A stretch of 64,000 nt of DNA from Azolla caroliniana (taxonomy: Eukaryota; Polypodiophyta), in the NCBI GenBank assembly GCA_043228905.1, contig JBHGNT010000068.1:62001-126000 (forward strand), in the 5' to 3' direction. Position numbers and translations under genes: made by a program. Below the pieces are notes generated by a model. It worked only from the letters and a program-made list of their open reading frames with translations. It made no database searches and was not told the DNA's origin. Positions 21,610 through 33,234 of the stretch are shown here, piece after piece (position 1 is the stretch's first letter; the number at the start of each line of letters is the position of its first letter).

Positions 21610-21905
21610 CCATACTATGGTATGAAGCATACATACCATTGGTGCATTCTCATTCGCAAACATTCTTAACATTTGCATATGAAAAGCACCCTTGAAGTAT
21701 ATGGTAAATACCATACTTTTGCACTCATTATTTATTATAAGGTAATTTTTTTTTAAGGTAAGAAATTTAAGGTAAGTTAAGGTAAAAGTGTAAAAGAAAA
21801 CACAAGAATGTTTTAATAACATATGCATTCGTCTGCACACGTATGAAAACGAATGTTCGGGCTAACGAACACGAATATTACTTACTATGATCCATACTAT
21901 TAGGT
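21610..21905. repeat. MITE-like repeat, copy A
   Basis: A non-coding block that matches 32313-32584 in order: a CATA(G/C)TATG-type end, AAATACCATACTTTTG, TATTTATTAT(A/G)AGGTA, ACACAAGAATGTT, GCATTCGT, GAAAACGAATGTT, GAACACGAAT, and a TACTATG end. The ends are imperfectly inverted. No coding capacity. Confidence 0.6.
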
Positions 21906-22542
21906 GCGTATTTGTTCAATAGTCACGCATTAGGACATGCATAGATGTGTACGGTTCCATATGTCTATTGTCAAATGGTATGGTGAATCCAACATTGGAG
22001 AAAGCGGATACAATAAGATGAAGGAACGCGGATGACTAAACAAACACGAGTGTTCTCAATGTCTCAATAGTAACGAGAGAAAAGGAATGGAGCCCATGCT
22101 AGCCCATGCTACAAGTGAGGTGTGTGTGAAAACAATGAAATAATCTATCCATGCCTACACACTGTAATGTGGGGATGGGCATTGGGCAGGGCAGGGGGGG
22201 GGGGGGGGAGTAAGTAAAAACCAGGAATCTCTCTCTCTAAACCTCAGTAAAAGTAGTAGGAGTAGGAGTAGGAATAGGTGTACTCAGAGTAGTAGCTGAG
22301 GAAGAGGAGGAAGAAGAAGAAGAATCTATGGGGCAACTCTCACATGATTGCAGATAGCTTAAGCCTTAGATATAGGGTGGGGAGAGACCAACCAATATCA
22401 TCTCATATCCTCTGTAGATACATACATACTGATACAACCATATCACACACCATCAGATTCTTCCAACCATCCATCCATCCTTTCACCCATTCCCCATTGC
22501 ATTGCAATCATAGTAAAATCCCACATCCATCCAGATTTTTCC
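21906..22542. promoter_or_regulatory. Upstream region and 5' UTR of the complete DHQ-SDH gene
   Basis: It holds a G run (about 22192-22209), AG-rich microsatellites (22295-22324) and a C/A-rich segment just before the ATG. No TATA box could be assigned with confidence. Confidence 0.4.
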
Positions 22543-23461
22543 ATGGCCCAGCAGCTTGAATGCCATGTTTGTGTTCCCCTGCTTGCCCCCACCATTCCTG
22601 AGATGTTGCAGCAGATGCATAAGGCTTGTGACGAGGGCGCGGACATGGTCGAGTTCCGTCTCGACCACCTCCATCTCCCTGACCTCCACCTAACCCCCTC
22701 TCAATACCTCCCTTTGCTCCTCCGATCCCGCCCTGTGCCTGCCATTGTCACCTACAGGTACCTCCCTCCCTCCCTCAATTAAAAAACCAGCCAAGCATAC
22801 ATTCATACATACATACATGTACATACATCTCCCATTGATACATATTATGATATAGCTTCTTGGTGGGTTTATATGCAGGCCTCAATGGGGTGGGGGCCAA
22901 TACAATGGTGATGAATCCCTGCGCCTAGAAGCCCTCCGATTGGCTTTTACACTCGGGGCTGATTTCATTGATGTCGAATTAGAAGTAATGTTTTCTGACT
23001 TCTTCGTCGTCGTCGTCCTCCTTTATGCATTTGATATCTATACCAAGAAGAAGAAATGCCAGACTATCTATGTTTGTTTTGCCCTATAGATTATTTTGTG
23101 CAAGACTTATGTGCTTCATCCATAATAAAGCAGCATTACTGCTTCTTGTGTGTTCATGGTATGTTTAGGTGGCTTCGCGCTTTGTCGAGGGCCTTGACCG
23201 GAGCCTCAGTGATTGCAAGATCATAGTTTCAGACCACAATTTCGAAGAGACTCCATCGCGAGAGGAGCTTGGATCATTGGTTGCAAGGATCCAATCGACG
23301 GGAGCAGATATTGTTAAGGTTGTGACAACTGCAAAGAAGATTACGGATGTGGCGGCAGTGTTTAGCATTCTTACCAGCTCCCAGGTACACACATTCATCT
23401 CTTTACTCATCATCATTGTCATTGTCATTGTCGTCCACATCATAATCATCATCATAATACC

Positions 23462-23510
<49 letters not shown>

Positions 23511-26500
23511 CAAGAAGAGGATAGAGAGATTGTTTTTTGTGGTCCACAAACAGGGAGCCATGCTGGGTTAAGTTCAACAGCTTTTTACAAGTCTAAGCAG
23601 AAAAGAAAGAAGGTCATCCTTTCTTAGTTCAATTGTAGCACAAAATGCCCATTTGACCCAACCCGAGTTCCAACACATACATGTCCATTTGCCCCATTCT
23701 ATTCCAAAGTGATGGCCAGCAACATGGCCATTGAGCAATCATCATTTCTTCTGACCAAATCTGGGCAGTAATTTCTTCTTCTTCTTATCTTTGTGTGTGT
23801 CTGTGTGGGGCTCTTTGCTTTTCTGTGGGCACCTTTTGTATTATTTTTGGTGGACACTCCCCTCCCTATCTTCTACTAGGCCTCAGGATAAATATCTTAT
23901 TTGTTATTTTTTGACTTTAAACCTAGGGGTCATGGAAAGTGAGTTTGTAGTTTTTGGTAGCAACTTGGGCCTCGGAAAGCGGATCCGTAAAGCAATTATC
24001 TTTTAGGAGTTGTCATACTTGGAGGCTCGCGAAAGTAGTTGTTGTAAGGATGCTTTCCCTATGTGTTTACATGGGATGGGGTTGGGGAAAGTGGAATTGT
24101 GAAGGTAATGAATCCGAGTTTTTTATTACTCGAGGTCGTGGTAAGTTAAGACACGAGTAAGGTAGGCTTTTTGGTCTTTTTTTTTCCGCGATGAATGAAT
24201 ATAAGATTAGAGCCCCTTTAGGATTTGGGTTTTGTAATGACTCACTGACTACTCTTTTGGGTGGACCCAAGTTCGATCCTTTCGTCTCATAGATCGCAAA
24301 GCGGTTCTCCTCTCGACAGTAAAAAGATATGTATGTATCTTCATGAATGAATGAAAGGAATGAAAGTTATTTAGCTTATGACAGCATATTAGTTAGTTTG
24401 TCATTAGTGGGGCAAGACCCCTTCCCTTTCTAGATTTGAACCCACGACATGTTTGTTGAGCCTTCACACCAATTACAATGAATGTATGAATTGAACGCTC
24501 CAGAGAAGGAAGGAAGGTCTTCTGCGCTTTCTGATGCATACATATCCTCAAGCTTTCCATCATTCTTCTTTGTCTACTAATTCATGGTGCATGCACACTG
24601 ATTCTATAAAGCCCTGCTTTCGGCTGGCTGCGTGAGCCTTCATTCAGCCTCTAATGAATAAATGTTAAGTGCATGAAAAAACTGGTGTTTCTACATTTGT
24701 TTTTAATCTGTGTTCTGCTGCTTTTGTCCATGCATTTGTTTCACAGTCTTTCACACAGCAACAAACTGTTCCTGGACTCCATCGCCTGTATGTTAGGATT
24801 TGCCATGATTTAAGAGTTGTTTTTAACCAGAGATTCTTGCTTTTGACCTACGTCAGTAATACATACACGTTCCTGAATCACAGGTGCCTACAATTGCGTT
24901 GGCTATGGGTGAATATGGTCTGATAAGCCGACTTCTGGCCCCCAAATTTGGTGGATTCCTCACATTTGGCTCGCTTGAAACTGGTAAAGAATCTGCCCCC
25001 GGGCAGCTGACGGTATCAGAGCTTCAGAACATATATGGGCTGAGAAGAGCTGGCAGAGACACGGAGATTTTCGGCATCATTGGACGATTTGTTGGCTATA
25101 GCAAATCACCCATCATACATAACAAGTTTTTCCAGAAAATTGGCTATGACGGCATCTATGTTCCATTCCTCGCAGATGACATAGTCGATTTTTTCAATGT
25201 CTATCACGTGTCAATGTTTTCAGGATTCAGGTTATACAACTTATCATATCACATAAAGACGACAAGCATCTGTGTGAAATCAATGCATGTAAATACAATT
25301 TATCATATATAATTTAAAGCATATACAATTTATCATATCACATAAAGCCGACAAACATCTGTGTAAAATCGAAGCATGTAAATACGAAAAATTGCACACT
25401 ACCTTTTGTGCATCATCAAGCCACTAATATCATCCTCTAATTATGTGTGAATTATGCACTATTTTAATGTCCCACAGTACCGAAAATTTTAGCTCTATGG
25501 TGATTATGAGTGTGCAGAACCATCATGCTTGAGGAGTGTTGGAAACTAAACATTCATTTGGTTTTGCTTCTAGTATCTCAATTCCATACAAGGAGGCTGC
25601 TTTGGCTTATTGTGATGAAGTTGAACCTCTTGCCAAGGTAAGCCCTGCAACCCAAAGATGAGTTTCATGAATTGCAGCGTGTCTTAAACTACTTAAAATT
25701 TATGTTATTTGCTGTGCTCTCGGTATCTGCTTTTACAGGCTATAGGTGCTGTGAATACAATAGCAAGAAGAAAAAGTGATGGAAAGTTGGTGGGGTATAA
25801 TACTGACTGTGACGCTGCCATCACAGCTATTGAGGAAGGTTTAAATGGTATATCGTTTGACATCAATAGTCCCACATTATTAACTTACAGATTTATTTCA
25901 GAACTTCTAGGCAAAGCCTCCTGCATGAGACATCATTTGGCATTGATGGTCCCATATTATTGATCAATTGATGTAGAAAACTCCTAATTGATGTGTTGGC
26001 TATGAATAGGAGTGTCATTGGATGGGTACAGTTCATCTCCTCTCCCTATGTTTGATTCAGACCAAAATATCATATATGACTTGTGCTTTGTAAAACTGTT
26101 TTAGTGTTTTTTGTGAATGAATGAATGATGAGAATTGATGGGACAGGGCAGCAAAGCAACGGAAACAAGTCTCCACTGTTTGACAAATACTTCGTATTGA
26201 TTGGAGCTGGAGGAGCAGCCAAAGCCCTTGCATATGGAGCAAAGCAAAGGGGAGCCAGAGTTTTCATTGCGAATAGAAATCTTGGTATAGTCAAGGATAT
26301 ATAAATGTGTGCATTCATACACATATATGTAGTGGTAGGATGCCAAGTTTGTGTTGCACTCCTTTTTTCACTCTGCTTAGAATTGTGATTCTTTAACTTT
26401 AGAGAGAGCTCGTATACTTGCGGCAGCTGTGGATGGAGAGGTGATGTCAATGGAGGAATTGAATGCATTCCAGCCTGCCACGGGAATGGTGTTAGCAAAT

Positions 26501-27066
26501 ACTACCCCCATTGGCATGCATCCAAATGCTGCAGATACACCCATTTTGAAGGTCACTTCTCTAAATTAACGTTTCAGTAAACACCTTTATCAAACTTCTT
26601 TCTGTGCGAAATGAATCTTGGGGGGTTGAGGGCCTCATACAACGCGTCATTGAGATACAATGACATGCGTTACGCTTTTTCTCAGCATATTAGATCTCAG
26701 AAATAAATGGGTGCATTTCATTATACATATTCATTCTGATACTCAACAAGGTATGCCACTTGCAGGAGGCATTGAAGGCGTATAGCTTAGTGTTTGATGC
26801 TGTATACACACCTAAAATTACGAGACTGTTAAGGGAAGCTCATGAGGCTGGGATTACCGTTGTGAGTGGCGTGGAGATGTTCATCAGACAAGCTATTGAA
26901 CAATTCTCGCATTTCGTGGGGCAACCTGGTAAAGTTATACATAAAACATACTAGTGTGTACTCACTTCAAGCATTACATGTAGACTGATGAATTTGTGCT
27001 AACTAATTCTTGCTTCTTGCAGTTCCTAAGCAAACATTAAGAGAAGTTATGATTAATGCCATGTGA
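22543..27066 (+). CDS. Bifunctional 3-dehydroquinate dehydratase/shikimate dehydrogenase (10 exons)
   Basis: Exons read from GT/AG sites and protein continuity: 22543-22757, 22879-22984, 23169-23384, 24884-25230, 25574-25637, 25739-25847, 26147-26284, 26403-26551, 26766-26928, 27023-27066. Together they encode 516 residues. The dehydratase half has E37/R39 (VEFRLD), His130 (SDHNF), Schiff-base Lys157 (ADIVKV) and the SAPGQ loop. The dehydrogenase half has SKSP (252-255), Lys301 (IPYKEAA), NTD 337-339, the nucleotide-binding GAGGAAKAL (372-380) and NRN 395-397. It performs the third and fourth steps of the seven-step route to chorismate. The protein starts directly at the dehydratase domain (MAQQLECHVCVPLLAP), with no visible plastid transit peptide; an upstream exon is possible. 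A possible extra small exon lies near 26010 (GVSLDGYSSSPL), but skipping it gives a normal protein. It is a tandem-type paralogue of the gene at 1-1227. Confidence 0.93.
23462..23509. repeat. (AAT)n microsatellite in DHQ-SDH intron 3
   Basis: About 16 AAT/ATA units, preceded by CAT-rich sequence (23405-23460). It lies within the 1.5-kb third intron and creates a spurious isoleucine-rich reading frame. Confidence 0.9.
25237..25390. repeat. Imperfect tandem duplication in DHQ-SDH intron 4
   Basis: TATCATATCACATAAAG...GACAA(G/A)CATCTGTGT...AATC(A/G)A(T/A)GCATGTAAATAC occurs at about 25240-25302 and again at about 25330-25385. Confidence 0.75.
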
Positions 27067-27240
27067 CCATGCGGAGGATGATTCCTTTGTAATTTAATGG
27101 CCTCAACATTAGAGGTTGTTTATCTGCTTTGTACAGAAGCTAAAAGCATCACCTTGTTCCAGCTGAAATTAAGCGTGAATAGCATTTCAAACAGTGGTTA
27201 TCTATGCAAAGATACGATATGTGGTTGCTGAAACTCTAGC

Positions 27241-27282
<42 letters not shown>

Positions 27283-28838
27283 AACATCGAATCACTGCAC
27301 TACTAAATAACCTGTGGTTTCAGCCACCATTATAAATGACTGGGAAAGCTGATTCTGCCTCAAATCTCCATTTTCCTGATCTCTCATGACATAGTTTGCA
27401 AAATAAGTTGAACAGAGTATCAAAGATTCTCGTGACAATTGGCATTTGCAATTTCCTTAATGTGAAGAACCATTGAAGATCAATAAACAGAAATGGAACT
27501 CTTTAATTTGGTCCAGGCACATTTACTTCATTCTTAACAAATTAATTAACACAGTAGGTAGGAAAGTCAACTTTGCTAGTAGCGAATCAAACGAAAAGCT
27601 CACAAAGTTCACAATTTAATGTGGGTATAAAGGTTATACAAGCATGGCCAAAGTTCAATTCAATCAAAATCTTTTCAAAGTTTGTGAACATATTTGTCAG
27701 ATGAGCTTCTTGTTGGGTGTGCATATTGTGGCTTTTTATGGCTGTGTATGTCATGGAGAAATCATAGCTTGAAATTCTGTGACATACAACAATTCGTGCA
27801 TTTTGAAACACTTTGTTATGAGGGGATCATTATGTTACTTGTATGCAGCACAACAAATGATTCTCCAGATTGTGTGGTGGGTTGGCTTCTTCCAACCTGG
27901 ATAATTCAGAACGCAAGCTTCATGCTCCAATATTTGAAGTTCACATTGTAATGGTTGTTGAGTTCAGTGTTAGTATAGTATTTTTCCTCTTTCCTATTGA
28001 TTATTATGCTTAAGCAATAATCAAGTTCCAGATTTACCCCTTTATCTCCCGATAAAATATGAAAACTAATAAGTGCACTTACTAATCAACCATGTCCCAT
28101 CTTTTAATGAGAACATACTCATCCTTTCCACATGAACACTAGTTAGTACCACTACTAGAATGAGGTATTTTCGCAAGGAATGCAGATTGGACAACTGGTT
28201 GAGCTCATGGAAATTGAAGTCTCTTTGTTAATGTGGACAAATTCAATGTAATCATAGTAACAATGAACTAATCTCTTGAATTTGAAATTGTAATATTCCC
28301 ATATGATCTTGTGTTCTTTCCTATTGTAATCTAACAAGTTGCTCCGAAACACCCAAAATCATATACAATTATCCACTTATAAAATAAGATTTGTTTATAT
28401 GATTTGGTGGCAATTTAATCATTAGTTGTGCATCCACAACTATGACTGTGGACAGTCAAGGCACCTATGAATCATTGCCTAGTATTTACTAAGCATGCTG
28501 ATAAGAGAGTTCTCAATTATCTGCATTTCGAAAGAGTTCCACAGAGCTATTGCCCTCACTGACTAATACATCTGATTGTTACCCTATACACATTACCAAG
28601 AGGTTGGATTCTATGACGATGACAATGATGGAGAAGCGAAATACTTCCAAGTAGCTTCGCATTATAACCACACATTCTCTAATCCTTCTCATGATCACCA
28701 TCTTGAACAGCCCCCAAATACACAAGTTCTTTTGATCTTTAAATAAGCTATACATGGGAATAGCTCTCACCAGCCATAACTCTGGCTTATTCCATTCTCA
28801 CTGCTATCGATATTCCATTCCCTATATTTCACTCTCAC
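27067..28838. other. Intergenic region between DHQ-SDH and the PPR gene (convergent 3' ends)
   Basis: It contains the 3' UTR of DHQ-SDH, a (CT)n tract at 27246-27282 and otherwise AT-rich sequence. The minus-strand ORF at 27587-27811 has a stretch loosely like the end of a Copia RNase H region, too weak to call. Confidence 0.5.
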
Positions 28839-31397
28839 TTACTCCATTCTGTTTGTTTTTAAATCCATGGCAGCTGCAGTGTATATATTTTGCATACCAA
28901 CATATGCAGCAGTACACCTGTCATCCAATTGTATTATTTTCTCAAACGCGAACCTCCCAAGTTCAACCTTCATCCATTTTTGACAAGCCCCCAAAAAAGC
29001 CAAACACATTGACACATCGTCCAGCAAAAAACGTTTAGCCATGCCAAAATCTCCTGCTCGCCCAAACAGATCCACCATGCAGGTATAATGCTCTACTGTT
29101 GGGGTGAGACCATACAACACAATCATGTCATGAAATAACTCTTTTCCTATCTCTACTAGAGCTGCATGGCTGCATGCATTCATGACAACGAGGAAGGTAA
29201 TTGAATTCGGCTGAATACCTACTAGTCTCATTCTTTTGAATGAATCCAAAACCATATTCATTTCACCTAGCTGTGCATATCCAGCAATAAGGGCACTCCA
29301 TGAAACAACATCCTGGTCTGGAAGCTCAGAAAATACTGTAAGTGCACTTTCAAGTGCTCCACATTTTGTATACATATCAAGTAATGCAGTGCCAAGCACA
29401 ACATCCTTAAGCAATCCCTCTTCTTTCACCTCAGAATGTATTCCTTCTCCAATCTTCAAAGATCCTATGGTAGCACAAGCTTTTAAAATGTAAACATACG
29501 TCACTGCATCTGGTGAGACTCCCTCATCCTCCATATGTATAAAACATTCAATAGCTTGATGATTACACCCATTTTCCATGTATCCAGCTACAAGGGCATT
29601 CCATAACATAATATCATGTATAGGAAACTCATCAAATACATTATGTGCCGCTTTAAGGGCCCCACATTTTGCATACATATCAATTAATGCTTTCCTGATT
29701 ACAGTATTCTTTTTGAATAATTCTTGCTTCTTCATCTTCAAATGTATTTCTTCTCCAGTCTGTAGAGACCCTGCAATCGTACAAGCTTTGAAAATGCAAA
29801 CATATGTCGATTCATCTGGTGAGATTCCTTGATCTTCCATCTCTCTAAAGCATTCAACAGCTTGCTCACCAAGTCTGTAATTGACATACCCAGCTATAAG
29901 TACATTCCATGACACGACATCCTGCAGAGGAAGCTCATCCAATACATCCCGCGCTCTTTGTAGCAAGCCACATTTAGCATACATATCAATTAATGCATTG
30001 CCAACTGCAACATTCTTCTTCACTAATCCTTGCTCTCTCATCTTGACATGTATTCTTTCTCCAATCTCTAGACATCCCACACTGACACAAGCTTTTAAAA
30101 TGCTGAGATAGGAAACTATATCAGGGGAAATTCCAACACTCTCCATCTTCCTCAAGCATTTCATCGCTTGATCACCATGTCCATTCCTGGAATATCCAGC
30201 TATAAGTGCAGTCCATGACACAACATCACGCACAGGAAGTTCATCAAATACTTCATGTGCTCTTTGAAGCTCGCCACACTTGGCATACATATCAATTAGC
30301 GTGTTTCCAAGCACAATGTTCTTTCCTAATCCCCTTTGTCTCACCTTAGCATGTGTTTCTTCTCCAATCTCAAGAGATCCTATCACTGCACACGCTTTTA
30401 AAATGCAAACATAAGTCACATTATCAGGCAACACTCTTGCATTCTCCATTTGTTTGAAGCATTTAATTGCTTGATCTCCGAGACCATGTTCGACATATCC
30501 AGCTATAAGTGCATTCCATGATACAACATCCTGTAGAGGAAGTTCGTCGAACACCTCACGTGCCCTTTTAAGGGCACCACACTTCGCATACATATCGATT
30601 AAAGTATTCCCAAGCACAATGTTCTTCTTCAATAATACTCTCTCTCTCACCTTTGCATGCAATTCTTTTCCAATCTCAAGGGACCCTATAGTAGCGCAAG
30701 CTTTTAAAACACTAACATATGTCACTTCATCAGGAGAGACTCCCTTATTTTCCATCTGTCTTAAGCATTTAATGGCTTGATCACCAAGTCCACTTTTGGC
30801 GTATCCAGCAATAAGTGCACTCCATGACACGACATCTTGTTGTGAAAGGTCATTAAATATTTCCTCTGCTCTCACAAGGATGCCACATTTGGCATACATG
30901 TCAATTAACGTATTGCCAAGCTCAACATTGTCCTTCAATAAACCTCGCTCTCTCACCTTGGCATGTAATTCTTCCCCAATCTCAAGAGATCCAGTGTTAG
31001 CACAAGCTTTTAAGATACAGATAAATGTTACCGGAGTAGGGATGATCTCCTCATCCACCATACGTCTGTAACATTCTACAGCTTGGTCAAACGCCTTATT
31101 CTCAACATATCCAGATATAAGTGCATTCCATGATACAACATCCCGATGAGGAAGATGATCGAAAATTTCTTGTGCCTCTGCTACCGCTCCACAATTGCCA
31201 TATGTCCGAATGAGAGCAGTAGAAACATAGATGTCCTTCAAGATCCAATGCTTCATATCAGAATGTAATTGCCTTGCTTTGAGGAGGTCTTTCTCTTTTC
31301 CACAGGACTTCACCATTTCTAAAATACCATGATTCCTCTGTTTTCCATAAGAACCAGAAGAATAGGCAACATATGTGTGACATGGTGATGACATCAT
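28839..31397 (-). CDS. PLS-class pentatricopeptide repeat (PPR) protein, intronless
   Basis: 852 residues in a single frame. At least seven cycles of about 100 residues are visible, each with a DVVSWNALIAGY-like helix, a VTYVCILKACA-like helix with GSLEIGEE(L/I)HAKV, and a GNTLIDMYAKCG-like helix. This spacing is that of P-L-S triplets. PLS proteins bind organelle RNA and most act in RNA editing or processing in plastids or mitochondria. The C-terminus carries only a partial E-like segment (LAFLGACQKWMKVELGRFAFEKI, NIYTAAA) and then stops. There is no E+ or DYW domain, so any editing role would need a partner deaminase. An N-terminal targeting peptide is not obvious. The stop codon overlaps a consensus splice donor (see findings). 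Confidence 0.92.
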   Translation of the reverse strand: MMSSPCHTYVAYSSGSYGKQRNHGILEMVKSCGKEKDLLKARQLHSDMKHWILKDIYVSTALIRTYGNCGAVAEAQEIFDHLPHRDVVSWNALISGYVENKAFDQAVECYRRMVDEEIIPTPVTFICILKACANTGSLEIGEELHAKVRERGLLKDNVELGNTLIDMYAKCGILVRAEEIFNDLSQQDVVSWSALIAGYAKSGLGDQAIKCLRQMENKGVSPDEVTYVSVLKACATIGSLEIGKELHAKVRERVLLKKNIVLGNTLIDMYAKCGALKRAREVFDELPLQDVVSWNALIAGYVEHGLGDQAIKCFKQMENARVLPDNVTYVCILKACAVIGSLEIGEETHAKVRQRGLGKNIVLGNTLIDMYAKCGELQRAHEVFDELPVRDVVSWTALIAGYSRNGHGDQAMKCLRKMESVGISPDIVSYLSILKACVSVGCLEIGERIHVKMREQGLVKKNVAVGNALIDMYAKCGLLQRARDVLDELPLQDVVSWNVLIAGYVNYRLGEQAVECFREMEDQGISPDESTYVCIFKACTIAGSLQTGEEIHLKMKKQELFKKNTVIRKALIDMYAKCGALKAAHNVFDEFPIHDIMLWNALVAGYMENGCNHQAIECFIHMEDEGVSPDAVTYVYILKACATIGSLKIGEGIHSEVKEEGLLKDVVLGTALLDMYTKCGALESALTVFSELPDQDVVSWSALIAGYAQLGEMNMVLDSFKRMRLVGIQPNSITFLVVMNACSHAALVEIGKELFHDMIVLYGLTPTVEHYTCMVDLFGRAGDFGMAKRFLLDDVSMCLAFLGACQKWMKVELGRFAFEKIIQLDDRCTAAYVGMQNIYTAAAMDLKTNRME

Positions 31398-32312
31398 CCC
31401 TGGTAAAGTTCAGTTTTAGAGCGGGGCGGAAATGCAACCATATCAATAATAGTTTCCGTTGTGGTTTTGTGTCTAGAATATGGGTCAAAAACCATATCCA
31501 ACTGATCAAAATAACCGTGAAACTGGTTTTTGTAAACATAAGATAAACCGTGTCTCTGTGAGCGAGATCAGAAATGAGATGAGGTACCTTTGCATCACGC
31601 TGATCCCAGAATCGGCGTCGTTATGTGAAGGAGAGCGTCCCCCGTGGCTGTTTACTCGGCCTTAGCCACATTACATGCCTGCATGCTCTGTTCCTTCCAC
31701 CTACATATACATTATATATCTGTATCATGTATGTATGTATGTATAGCCATAGCATATATATGTTTATGCTCATACATATCACATCATATTTGTATCCTGT
31801 GTGCGCTTAACTAACTCTTCTACTAAATTTTTAGGAAAAAATTTTACATTTTGGCCTCCTCTCCAAATTAAGACTACCCCTCGTAAAGCTACACATATCA
31901 AGAAGAGTCGAGGCATCTCCTAATCACGTGAAAATTAAGAGTTGCAAAACCCGGAAGTAATGCACATGTGTTCATTTTGGTGCGTAACAACTCCCTGCCT
32001 TTTTGTCTCAGCAGTTGGATCTGCGAAATCATCTTGAAGGAATTTTACTCCTAATTGCAACCACACATTAACGAAGCGTTTATAGCCATTTCGGAAAATA
32101 ACTACACATACTCTAGTGCTTTTTAAATACATATAAGCATATTGTGGCATGTCTCTCATGATTGATAAACTAAGCTTGTGTATTAGAAATTGAAAAAACA
32201 TCTTAGTGTGTCGTCAAAGTGACCTAAATTGGTTTGTTCATAGATGAGGGTGTGAATAAGATGAAACTCCAAGTTAAGCACAATGACATAGGCATAACCT
32301 AGTAGTTTCCCT
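31398..32312. other. Upstream region of the PPR gene
   Basis: A likely promoter and 5' UTR region. A TGTA/TATA-rich microsatellite lies at about 31722-31765. No coding region is recognised. Confidence 0.45.
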
Positions 32313-32584
32313 CATAGTATGAACCATACGTACCATACACGAATGGTTCAATCATTCGCGAAAGAAAAACACCCTCAAAGAATGATAAATACCATACTTT
32401 TGGATTAACTATTTATTATGAGGTAGATAAGCCTAAAAATGAAAAAAAAACAAAAAAAAAACATTAAAAAAATGGGAAAAAAACAAAAAAAAAACACAAG
32501 AATGTTCGAATAACATTCGCATTCGTTTTCCAATGTAGGAAAACGAATGTTATACTAGACGAACACGAATTTCACGTACTATGG
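32313..32584. repeat. MITE-like repeat, copy B
   Basis: A second copy of the element at 21610-21905. It carries a perfect 12-bp inverted repeat (CATTCGTTTTCC, 6-bp loop, GGAAAACGAATG) at 32520-32549 and an A-rich internal block at 32439-32496. Ends are CATAGTATG and CACGTACTATG, an imperfect terminal inverted repeat. Confidence 0.6.
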
Positions 32585-33200
32585 AACTTTCCCTAACTAA
32601 GCATGACAACAAAGCAATCTTGTACATCACCTTTTTTTGGGTTTTTACCATATACGAGGAGGCCAAATATGATATATGGCAACAAAATAAATATCTACAT
32701 ATTGCATATGTCGCCTTCCTAACAAGGGGATTGCTACTTCCTTGTAAAAATTCTCTATGAGAAAGTATATATGCATACACATTATGTGCTCAAACTTCTC
32801 GACAATGCTTTGAGTAAGAAACCTAAGTTCCTACCCCATTCACAAGTGGTCATAAGCACCTAGGTAATGCTTTGAATGTTGTTTGCTTCGAAAGCATTGG
32901 GATTTTGGGCACATAAATATTCGATAATTATTGATAATTACAAATGTTTGATTGATGATGAGGTGAGACAAAACGGTCAATACTGTTTACAAAGTGAGTT
33001 GTATACCCATATTTTTCAGGTCTATTTTTTTCCTTGATAAATCACAAATTAAAACGTAAATATTTATCATTGGAGAGGATGATAGTAGTAAATTCATTGG
33101 CTCTTCAAAATCCAAATAGGAGACATGAAGAGATCAATATTCTCAAGGTCGATTACTAATGGAAAAACTAAAAATGAAGCAATTGAGGCATATATTGTTC
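32585..33200. other. Intergenic AT-rich DNA left of LINE-B1
   Basis: No ORF or repeat recognised. Confidence 0.45.
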
Positions 33201-33234
33201 AATTCTATGTAAGCTAGTAGTTTTACAATCTAGG

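Noticed and set aside
23169-23627. 152-residue ORF extending DHQ-SDH exon 3
   Set aside because: Beyond 23384 it reads intron, including the AAT microsatellite as poly-isoleucine; a good GT donor ends the exon.
26008-26090. Possible extra DHQ-SDH exon (GVSLDGYSSSPLPMFDS)
   Set aside because: It is open in frame but duplicates the role of the linker in the next exon, and the model without it keeps phase and normal length; left as a note.
27587-27811. Possible Copia RNase H fragment on the minus strand
   Set aside because: Only a few residues are loosely similar; not enough to call a relic.
29236-31071. Series of plus-strand ORFs over the PPR gene
   Set aside because: They recur at the repeat period and are antisense translations of PPR units.
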